Positions 35,552-42,459 of a stretch of DNA of 64,000 bases are shown here, one piece after another (position 1 is the first letter of the stretch; each line of letters begins with the position of its first letter). The position numbers and the translations under genes are program-made. This stretch comes from Arthrobacter sp. S39. Its GTDB lineage: Bacteria; Actinomycetota; Actinomycetes; Actinomycetales; Micrococcaceae. The stretch spans positions 181,826 through 245,825 of the forward strand of contig NZ_SIHX01000008.1 in the NCBI RefSeq assembly GCF_004320525.1. The letters are read 5' to 3'. The notes under the pieces are model-generated. The model saw nothing but the letters and a program-made list of their open reading frames with translations. It was not told the DNA's origin and did no database searches.

Positions 35552-36565
35552 ATGTCACGACCTAAAGTGATTGTCATCGTCCAGGAGGGCCGGCCGGTGC
35601 CACCCGTGGAACGTCTGAAGGACGAAGCGGAGGTGGTGGTGGTCCGGACGGCGGACGAGTTCCGGGCGGCGCTGCCGGGAACGGAGATCCTGTTCCTCAA
35701 CGATTTCCGGACAAAGCTCCTGCGCGACGTTGGCCCGGGACAGTTGCGGTGGATCCACACCTCCAGCATCGGCGTCGACAGCCTCATGACCGAGGAGATC
35801 ATCAACAGCGACATTGTTGTCAGCAACTCACGGGGCGTGTGCGAGAGGCCCATCGCGGAATGGGTCCTTGGCGTGCTGTTGATGTTCACCAAGGATCTGC
35901 GGCGAACCATCGAGCTGCAGCAGGCGCGGACATGGCAGCACCGGGAAACCGAGCCCTTGCTGGGCCGCAACGTGCTGGTGGTCGGCCCGGGACCGGTGGG
36001 ACGCGAAACTGTATTGCTGTTGCGCGCGGCGGGCATGGAGGTGTCGGTGGTGGGCCGGACCGCCCGCGAGGACAAGCAGTTGGGCGCCATTGCCTCCTTC
36101 GACGAGCTGGATGCGCTCCTTGGAAAGGCCCAGGACGTGGTGCTGACTGTTCCCCTCACGGAGGAGACCCGCGGCCTGTTCAACGCCGCCCGGTTCGATA
36201 AGATGCGTGCCGGTGCCCGGTTGGTCAACGTAGGCCGCGGGGCCGTGGTGGTGGAGCAGGACCTCCTCGATGCGATCGACGCAGGTCACTTGGGTGCGGC
36301 AGCCTTGGACGTTTTCGAGAACGAACCCTTGGCGGCCGAAAATCCGCTGTGGAGCCGCAGCAACATCCTGGTTTCGCCCCATGCCTCCGGTGACCTGATC
36401 GGGTGGCGCGGACGTGTGGTGGACTGCTTTGCAAAGAACCTGCAGCAGTGGAAGACAGGGCAGCCGCTGGGCGACGTCGTGGACCTGAAAAAGCTCGGCG
36501 GGACTGCTCCAAAAGGGCTGTCTCAAGCTGGTACAGTACTCCCACAATCCGCGTCGATAGTGTGA
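35552..36565 (+). CDS. D-2-hydroxyacid dehydrogenase
   Basis: NAD-dependent 2-hydroxyacid dehydrogenase of 337 aa, only distantly like the one at 19549. The Rossmann motif VVGPGPVGRETVLLL lies near 146. The catalytic triad is Arg in VNVGRGAVV, Glu in DVFENEPL and His in SPHASGD. The Shine-Dalgarno aaaggag is clear. The last ~20 residues (after DLKKLGG) look non-conserved, and that DNA carries the activator palindrome (36519-36535) of the following permease gene, so the C-terminal tail and the promoter overlap. Confidence 0.9.
   Translation: MSRPKVIVIVQEGRPVPPVERLKDEAEVVVVRTADEFRAALPGTEILFLNDFRTKLLRDVGPGQLRWIHTSSIGVDSLMTEEIINSDIVVSNSRGVCERPIAEWVLGVLLMFTKDLRRTIELQQARTWQHRETEPLLGRNVLVVGPGPVGRETVLLLRAAGMEVSVVGRTAREDKQLGAIASFDELDALLGKAQDVVLTVPLTEETRGLFNAARFDKMRAGARLVNVGRGAVVVEQDLLDAIDAGHLGAAALDVFENEPLAAENPLWSRSNILVSPHASGDLIGWRGRVVDCFAKNLQQWKTGQPLGDVVDLKKLGGTAPKGLSQAGTVLPQSASIV
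36519..36535 (+). promoter_or_regulatory. AcoR-type activator site for permease 1, inside the preceding gene
   Basis: TGTCTCA-AGC-TGGTACA. The hexamer TAGTGT at 36558-36563 follows after exactly 22 nt in the context GTCGATAGTGTGATTCAG. The second permease promoter (47140-47184) has the same arrangement and nearly the same sequence. Confidence 0.72.
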
Positions 36566-36597
36566 TTCAGCACTTTAAATTTCGTGACGAGGATTAC

Positions 36598-38058
36598 ATG
36601 TCTAGCTCAATAAAAGGCAAGCCAATAACGCCTACCCAGACCCAGGAAAACAAGCTCAGCGGAAATATGGGGGTGGGCGAGCTCGTGATGAACGTGCTCG
36701 CGTTCTCTTCCCCGCTGACCACCGTTGCCGGCACCTTGCCCGTAATGCTACTTTTCAGCGGCCGCACTGCTCCGGGGATTTATCTCCTGGTGACGCTGAT
36801 GCTGCTGATCTTCTCGGTGGGGTTCGTCAAGATGAGCCGGAGCGTCGAGGCGCCAGGTGGCTTCTACTCCTTCGTCACCGCAGGGCTGGGAAAGCCGGCC
36901 GGGCTTGGCGGGGCGCTCTTGGCCCTGGTGGGCTACATCTTCATCGGATTCTTCGCGCCGTCCCTGTTCGCCCTCACGCTGCAGAGCTTTGTGGTCAATA
37001 CCATGGGCGGTCCGGAAATCCCGTGGTATTGGTACGGGCTGGGCATCATCGTCATCACCACTATGTTGGCGTACAACCGGATCGACCTTTCCGCGAAAGT
37101 GCTGACTGTCGTCATGCTGCTTGAGTCAGCGGTTGTCATCATCTTCGATGTTGCGGCGTTCGCCTCGGGCGACGTGTCCCAAGGCGTTGGGTTCTCCATG
37201 CCGCGGATTACCGACGCCGGCTTGGGCCTTGCGCTGCTTTTCGCCGTCGGTAACTTCTTCGGTTTTGAAGCCACTGTCATCTACCGGGACGAGGTCAAGA
37301 ACCCGGACCGGACCATCCCCAGGGCAACCTACCTGGCCGTGGTGGGCATCGGTCTGTTCTACGCAGTCGCAGCGTGGGCTTACACGGCGTTCCTGGGTGC
37401 GGATAACGTCCAGGAAGCGGCCAAGGCCAACACCGTGAACCTGTTCAACGACTCCGCAACGGTGCTGGTGGGCAAGATCTTCGCTGACATTGGTGTGGTC
37501 CTCCTGATTACGTCGATTCTGGCCTCGATGCTCTCGATCCAGAACATCGCGGCCCGTTACAGTTTCTCGCTGGCCGCTGATGGGGCACTCCCCAAGGCCT
37601 TGGGCCGGGTGCACCCCCGGCACAAGTCGCCGTACGTTTCAGCGCTGGCCGTGGGCATCTTGTGGGCCGTAGCAACCGTCCTGTTTACCGTAATAGGGGT
37701 TGCTCCTGAAGCCCTTTACCCGATCGCCAGTGGAAGCGGCACTTTCTCGGTCCTGTTGCTGATGTTTATCACGAGCTTCGCCGTCCTGGTCTACTTCGTC
37801 CGCCGCCGCGGATTCGCTCCTGAGCCCGTGTGGAAAACGATCGTGGCACCGATAGTGAGCGTGATCTTCCTCGGGTTGATCACCTACCTGGCGATCGCGA
37901 ATTACCCGGAGCTGATCGGCGGTTCCGCCCTTATGACGGCTATTTTCATGTCCTTCACTTTCACCCTGTTTATTGGCGGAATTATCTACGCATACGTCCT
38001 GCGTTCAAGGCGTCCGGAAGTTTATGCACGCTTGGGCAGGCAAAAAATCGACCAATAG
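36598..38058 (+). CDS. APC-superfamily amino acid/amine permease 1
   Basis: Inner-membrane transporter of 486 aa with about 12 hydrophobic segments. FGFEATVIYRDEVKNPDRTIPRA near 225 is the typical APC segment after TM6. It is near-identical over its length to the permease at 47219, including the start LSGNMGVGELVMNVLAFSSP. The ATG at 36598 follows gaggattac, also shared with the second copy; the frame is open upstream to 36403. The IolG-like gene follows after 25 nt. The substrate is unknown; APC members carry amino acids, polyamines and related amines, which fits the aminotransferase and HyuAB genes. Confidence 0.9.
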   Translation: MSSSIKGKPITPTQTQENKLSGNMGVGELVMNVLAFSSPLTTVAGTLPVMLLFSGRTAPGIYLLVTLMLLIFSVGFVKMSRSVEAPGGFYSFVTAGLGKPAGLGGALLALVGYIFIGFFAPSLFALTLQSFVVNTMGGPEIPWYWYGLGIIVITTMLAYNRIDLSAKVLTVVMLLESAVVIIFDVAAFASGDVSQGVGFSMPRITDAGLGLALLFAVGNFFGFEATVIYRDEVKNPDRTIPRATYLAVVGIGLFYAVAAWAYTAFLGADNVQEAAKANTVNLFNDSATVLVGKIFADIGVVLLITSILASMLSIQNIAARYSFSLAADGALPKALGRVHPRHKSPYVSALAVGILWAVATVLFTVIGVAPEALYPIASGSGTFSVLLLMFITSFAVLVYFVRRRGFAPEPVWKTIVAPIVSVIFLGLITYLAIANYPELIGGSALMTAIFMSFTFTLFIGGIIYAYVLRSRRPEVYARLGRQKIDQ

Positions 38059-38083
38059 ACATCTCAACGTCTGGAGACCTGCA

Positions 38084-39094
38084 ATGACGCAACAGATCAG
38101 AGTGGGCCTGTTCGGGACCGGCAGGATCGGTCAAGTACACGCCATGAGTTTGGCAACCTTGGAAGAAGCAACGTTGGCCTGGGTGTGCGATCCATTTATA
38201 GAGGGTGCCAAGCGAACAGCCGCCGAATACGGTGGGCGCGTGAGCGACGATCCGGAAGAGGTCTTTGCTTCCGGGGAAGTCGACGCCGTTATTGTCGCCT
38301 CTCCGACGGCCACTCACGTGGACCTCATTGAACAGTCGATCGACGCCGGGATCCCGGTTCTGTGCGAGAAGCCAATCGACCTTGAGATTGCGCGGGTCGA
38401 TGCTCTCCGGGCCAAGGCGGCAGCTGCCGACGTTCCCATCGCTTTGGGTTTCAACAAGCGCTTCGACAGGCATTTCGTTGAGCTCAGACGGCGTGTGGGG
38501 GCTGGCGAGATCGGGGCCTTGGAGCAACTGATCATCACCAGCCGGGACCCGGGGGAGCCGCCTGCGGCCTACCTCCCGCAGTCCGGTGGGATCTTCCGGG
38601 ACATGACCATCCACGACCTGGACATGGCCCGCTACTTCATCCCGGACATCGTGGAGGTGTCGGCCGCGGGCGCGAACCTCTTCAGCGATGGCATCCGGCA
38701 GGCGGGCGACTTCGATTCGGCGGTGGTTACCTTGCGGGGTTCCAAGGATGAACTTGTGACCATCTTCAACTCGCGGCATTCCGCGTACGGCTATGACCAA
38801 CGCATGGAAGCCTTCGGATCTGACGGCTTGCTTCACGTAGCGAACAAGAACGACAGCCTGGTCCGGCATTGGGGCGCAAGGTCCGTGGAGGGAATTGCTC
38901 CGTACCAGAACTTTTTCCTGGAGCGCTACGCTGAGGCGTATCGGCTTGAAGTCGCAGAGTTCCTGCGCGCTGTTCGCGGACTTCCCTCGCGGAGTCCGGG
39001 CTTCGAGGACGGCCGTGCGGCCCTGATCCTGGCTGACGGGGCGGAGAAATCCGCCCGGACCGGGGGAGCAATAGCAGTGGACCTCTCGGCCTGA
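38084..39094 (+). CDS. Inositol 2-dehydrogenase-like oxidoreductase (IolG type)
   Basis: Gfo/Idh/MocA enzyme of 336 aa. Blocks typical of IolG/inositol dehydrogenases are VGLFGTGRIGQVHA, CEKPIDLE near 95 (catalytic Lys), GFNKRFDRHF and SGGIFRDMTIHDLDMARYF (Asp and His of the active site). The family oxidises myo-inositol or related polyols to a ketone with NAD+. The start has ggag 8 nt upstream. It is cotranscribed with permease 1 and ends at a strong terminator. With the IolD-like enzyme it is the best argument for a cyclitol-like substrate. Confidence 0.88.
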   Translation: MTQQIRVGLFGTGRIGQVHAMSLATLEEATLAWVCDPFIEGAKRTAAEYGGRVSDDPEEVFASGEVDAVIVASPTATHVDLIEQSIDAGIPVLCEKPIDLEIARVDALRAKAAAADVPIALGFNKRFDRHFVELRRRVGAGEIGALEQLIITSRDPGEPPAAYLPQSGGIFRDMTIHDLDMARYFIPDIVEVSAAGANLFSDGIRQAGDFDSAVVTLRGSKDELVTIFNSRHSAYGYDQRMEAFGSDGLLHVANKNDSLVRHWGARSVEGIAPYQNFFLERYAEAYRLEVAEFLRAVRGLPSRSPGFEDGRAALILADGAEKSARTGGAIAVDLSA

Positions 39095-39103
39095 CCCTGA
39101 ATT

Positions 39104-39156
39104 GCCCGGTTCGGGCACGGATTCTTTCGCAACAATCCGTGCCCGAACCGGGCTTT
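39104..39156 (+). terminator. Terminator with 20-bp perfect stem
   Basis: Arms 39104-39123 and 39134-39153 are fully complementary around a 10-nt loop, followed by TTT. It ends the permease-IolG operon. Confidence 0.92.
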
Positions 39157-39209
39157 GCCCTTTAAGGAAAGTGAATTGTTTCCCACGGCAACAATTCAAG
39201 GCAAGGCGG

Positions 39210-39226
39210 TGTTTCAAAGTGGCACA
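39210..39226 (+). promoter_or_regulatory. AcoR-type activator site before the RbsABC-type operon
   Basis: TGTTTCA-AAG-TGGCACA is a weaker palindrome of the same form. CAAAGT (39249-39254) follows after 22 nt. A second related element, TGAAACA-GTG-TGGCAAG, lies at 39264-39280. Confidence 0.55.
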
Positions 39227-39408
39227 TCTGCCGCATTCTCCGGTCCGCCAAAGTTCAAGTAAGTGAAACAGTGTGGCAAGGGTCACGCAGCTGCGGGGCT
39301 TCCTTGGAAATACCCCAAGTCTGCAAAGTCAAACAACGTAGTTTGATGGGCCATCTGTCAAAGGTGTTTCACCGGTTCATTTGCATGGCCCTATCAAACG
39401 AGGATGAG

Positions 39409-40293
39409 ATGACCGACGCACCACCGGCGACAGCTCCGCTAGTCGCCCTCAAGGACATACACAAGACATTCGGGGCGGTGTCCGCTTTGCGCGGAGTCAG
39501 CATCGATGTCATGCCCGGCGAAACCTTCGCACTTCTTGGAGACAACGCCGCCGGCAAGTCAACGCTCATGAAAGTGCTGACGGGCGTTTACCAACCTGAC
39601 CGCGGCTCGATTGAGTTGGATGGGAAGCGGACCGAGTTCCCAACCCCTTCCGCTTCGCGCGACCAAGGCGTCGAGATGGTCTACCAAGACTTTGCCTTGG
39701 CAGACAACCTCGATGTCCGGACCAATATCTTCCTGGGCCGGGAGCCCCAGAAGAACATCCTGGGTCCGCTGTTGAGGATCATCGACAGGAAGAAGATGGA
39801 ATCCGAGACCAAGCGCGTGCTGGAACGCCTGGACATTCCCATCAACCCGCGTCTGAAGGTCAAGCGACTCTCCGGTGGCCAGCGGCAGGCCGTGGCAATC
39901 GGACGGGCCCTGGCCTTCGACGCCCGCTTGATCATCATGGACGAGCCCACCGCAAACCTGTCGGTGGCCAAGGTGGACAAGCTCATCGAAGTAACCCAGC
40001 GCCTCAAGGACCTGGGCATCGCGGTCATCATCATCACCCACCGCCTCGACGAGGCCTTCGCAGTGGCAGACCGCTTCGCCGTCATGCGCCAAGGGCAAGT
40101 GGTGGGGCGGTTCCGCGTGGGCGAGGTTTCCGAAGCCCAAGTGGCCCACCTGATTTCCCACGGCACTCTGGACGACTACGTGGACACCGGCAGCGGCATC
40201 CCTGAGGAACGCCGCAAAATCGGAAGCACTTCATCAATGGAAACCGTTGATGCCTTGGCCGTGCGCGGTACTACGAACGGGAGCGACTTATGA
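39409..40293 (+). CDS. Sugar ABC transporter ATP-binding protein (single-domain, FrcA-like)
   Basis: ATPase of 294 aa with one ABC domain, unlike the double-domain RbsA. Walker A is GDNAAGKST, signature LSGGQRQAVAIG, Walker B LIIMDEPTANLSV and switch ITHRLDEAF. The start ATG 39409 has a gagg element 8 nt upstream; ATG 39385 and an open frame from 39271 are alternatives. It overlaps the permease by ATGA. It powers import of a monosaccharide or polyol with the two following genes. Confidence 0.92.
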   Translation: MTDAPPATAPLVALKDIHKTFGAVSALRGVSIDVMPGETFALLGDNAAGKSTLMKVLTGVYQPDRGSIELDGKRTEFPTPSASRDQGVEMVYQDFALADNLDVRTNIFLGREPQKNILGPLLRIIDRKKMESETKRVLERLDIPINPRLKVKRLSGGQRQAVAIGRALAFDARLIIMDEPTANLSVAKVDKLIEVTQRLKDLGIAVIIITHRLDEAFAVADRFAVMRQGQVVGRFRVGEVSEAQVAHLISHGTLDDYVDTGSGIPEERRKIGSTSSMETVDALAVRGTTNGSDL

Positions 40294-41288
40294 GCATCAC
40301 CATGGACAATCTGAAGACCAAGCTGGGCCCTGCCGAGCTTAAGGAAGGCCTGACCGCAACGAAGGTCAAGCGGTTCATTGGCGATTACGGAATCATCATC
40401 CTGTTCGTGGTGATCCTGGTCTTCCTCGCAGCAGCGGCGCCGAACTTCCTTACCCTGAACAACATCGTGAACGTCGTCAGGCAGTCCTCCATCATCGGAC
40501 TGATCGCACTGGGAATGACCTTCATCATGATCACGGCAGGCATCGACCTGTCGGTGGGCTCCGTAGTCGGTCTGGCCGGCATGACCTTCGCCCTGCTCGC
40601 TCCTGCCAGCGGGGGCGCTTTTTGGCTCCCGCTGATCGCCGGGCTTGGCGTCGGGCTGTTGGTCGGTTTCCTGAGCGCGGCAATGGTTGTCTGGGGAGCC
40701 ATCCTTCCCTTCCTGGCCACTTTGGCCACCATGGCCATAGCCCGCACAGCAGCATTGGTGATCACAGACGGGCAGGTTGTCTCCGGCCTGAGCGGACCGG
40801 CCGAGTGGCTGGGATCCGGCTTCATTGGGCCCGTCCCGGTACCCGTGATCATCTTCCTGGTGGCCGCCATCATCTGCGAGTTCGTGCTGAGCCGAACCAA
40901 ATTCGGCTCCCATGTCTACGCTGTGGGCGGCAATGAGGAATCGGCCAAGAAAGTCGGCATCTCCACCAGCCGCGTACTGTTCACCGTCTACCTCATTGGC
41001 GGCGTCACTGCCGCCCTTGGCGGACTCGTTCTCACAGCGCGTCTGGACGGCGCCGCGCCGGTGGCAGGTACCGGCTACGAACTCCAGGTGATTGCCGCCG
41101 TCGTCATTGGCGGAACGAGCCTCTTTGGCGGCGTCGGCACCATCCGAGGAACCGTCATCGGCGTGCTTCTGCTGGGCGTGGTGATGAACGGTATGAACCT
41201 GATGGGCGTTTCCTCCTACTTCCAGCAAGGCGTACAGGGCGTGATCCTGGTCCTCGCCGTCCTACTGAACCGCTGGAAGTCCGACTGA
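40290..41288 (+). CDS. Sugar ABC transporter permease (RbsC family)
   Basis: Inner-membrane permease of 332 aa with 8-10 hydrophobic segments. Family motifs are TFIMITAGIDLSVGSVVGLAG near 75 and VIGGTSLFGGVGTIRGTVIG near 272, the EAA-like coupling segment of the CUT2 class. It is translationally coupled to the ATPase (ATGA). It works with the lipoprotein encoded 68 nt downstream. Confidence 0.93.
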   Translation: MSITMDNLKTKLGPAELKEGLTATKVKRFIGDYGIIILFVVILVFLAAAAPNFLTLNNIVNVVRQSSIIGLIALGMTFIMITAGIDLSVGSVVGLAGMTFALLAPASGGAFWLPLIAGLGVGLLVGFLSAAMVVWGAILPFLATLATMAIARTAALVITDGQVVSGLSGPAEWLGSGFIGPVPVPVIIFLVAAIICEFVLSRTKFGSHVYAVGGNEESAKKVGISTSRVLFTVYLIGGVTAALGGLVLTARLDGAAPVAGTGYELQVIAAVVIGGTSLFGGVGTIRGTVIGVLLLGVVMNGMNLMGVSSYFQQGVQGVILVLAVLLNRWKSD

Positions 41289-41356
41289 CCCAGCAACAAA
41301 CAACGCATCACAACAATCTCCCAACGCACAGACACAAACCACTGAAAGGAACAACC

Positions 41357-42325
41357 ATGGGTATGCGACGTAAGATCGCCGCGGCGGTCGCCATGATGGC
41401 TGCAGGAGCACTCACCCTCACCGGGTGTGCCGGCAGCAGCAACGCAAGCAGCAGCGGAGGGGCGGCCAAGACCTACAACATCGGCGTTGTGGTCCTTGAC
41501 CTGCAAGACCCGGACCTGGCCCACATGACCGAGGCCATGAAGAAGACGGCGGAGGAAAAGGGCGTCAAGCTCAACATCACCGACTCCAAGAAGGATGTCG
41601 GCAGTGAACTGAACCAGGTTGAGGACCTCCTCACCCGTCAGGTGGACGCCGTCATCATGCAGCCGCTGGACGGCGATGCGAGCCAGAACGCGGCCAAGCG
41701 GGTCATTGCGGCCAACATTCCGCTGTTCATCTTGTCTACCGAGTTCGCCGACGGATCGGACGTCGGCTACAAGAGCTACATCGGCGTGGATGACACCGTG
41801 GCCGGCCAGATGCAGGCCGAATACCTCAACAAGATGATGCCCAACGGCGGCAACCTCGTGTTCGCGGCAGGCATCTACGGTGCATCCTGGACCGACCGCC
41901 GCAAGTCCGGCTTCGACAAGACCATCAATAAGAACTTCAAGATCGTGGCCGAATTCCAGGCCAAGGGCAGCCGGGATGACGCCAAGCGCAACATGGAGGA
42001 CACCCTTCAGCGCTTCCCGTCCGGCCAGATTGACGCGGTTGTGGCCAACAACGACGAAATGGCCATCGGTGCGGCTTCCGCCATTGCCGATGCGGGACGC
42101 ACCGCGGAGTTCAAGGCAGTGGTTGGCGTCGACGGTACCGATCCCGCGTTGCAGGACATCAAGGCGGGCACCATGTCCGCAACGGTCCGCCAGGACTCCG
42201 CGGGACAGGGCGTCAAGGCCGTTGAGGTAGTGACTGACTTCCTGAACGGCGCAAACGTGGACAACCGCTACACGCTGCCGTTCACGCTCATCACCAAGGA
42301 CAACCTGTCTGAGTTCCTGAAGTAA
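41357..42325 (+). CDS. Sugar-binding lipoprotein (RbsB family)
   Basis: Extracellular lipid-anchored substrate-binding protein of 322 aa. The signal peptide ends in the lipobox LTGC (Cys near residue 24) and is followed by a Ser/Gly-rich linker. Peripla_BP_4 fold blocks are VDAVIMQPLDGDASQNAAK and DAVVANNDEMAIGA. The Shine-Dalgarno gaaaggaac is clear. CUT2 systems bind ribose, xylose, inositol and similar sugars; inositol-like substrates would suit the IolG and IolD homologues, but the pocket cannot be judged here. Confidence 0.93.
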   Translation: MGMRRKIAAAVAMMAAGALTLTGCAGSSNASSSGGAAKTYNIGVVVLDLQDPDLAHMTEAMKKTAEEKGVKLNITDSKKDVGSELNQVEDLLTRQVDAVIMQPLDGDASQNAAKRVIAANIPLFILSTEFADGSDVGYKSYIGVDDTVAGQMQAEYLNKMMPNGGNLVFAAGIYGASWTDRRKSGFDKTINKNFKIVAEFQAKGSRDDAKRNMEDTLQRFPSGQIDAVVANNDEMAIGAASAIADAGRTAEFKAVVGVDGTDPALQDIKAGTMSATVRQDSAGQGVKAVEVVTDFLNGANVDNRYTLPFTLITKDNLSEFLK

Positions 42326-42349
42326 CTCTCCTCCGGACACGGACTCAGT

Positions 42350-42390
42350 AACGGGCACAGTGGATCCCTCCACTGTGCCCGTTCTGTTTT
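42350..42390 (+). terminator. Terminator after the RbsABC-type operon
   Basis: AACGGGCACAGTGGA and TCCACTGTGCCCGTT form a perfect 15-bp stem with loop tccc, then ctgtttt. Confidence 0.92.
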
Positions 42391-42459
42391 GGCACACTCC
42401 GGCAGGGTAACCACCTGCCTAAAATTCCAGCGGACCACTACGAATTGGAGAAGGCGAAC

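Noticed and set aside
37982..39286. 434-codon minus frame
   Set aside because: Antisense to the IolG-like gene and its terminator; no recognisable domain.
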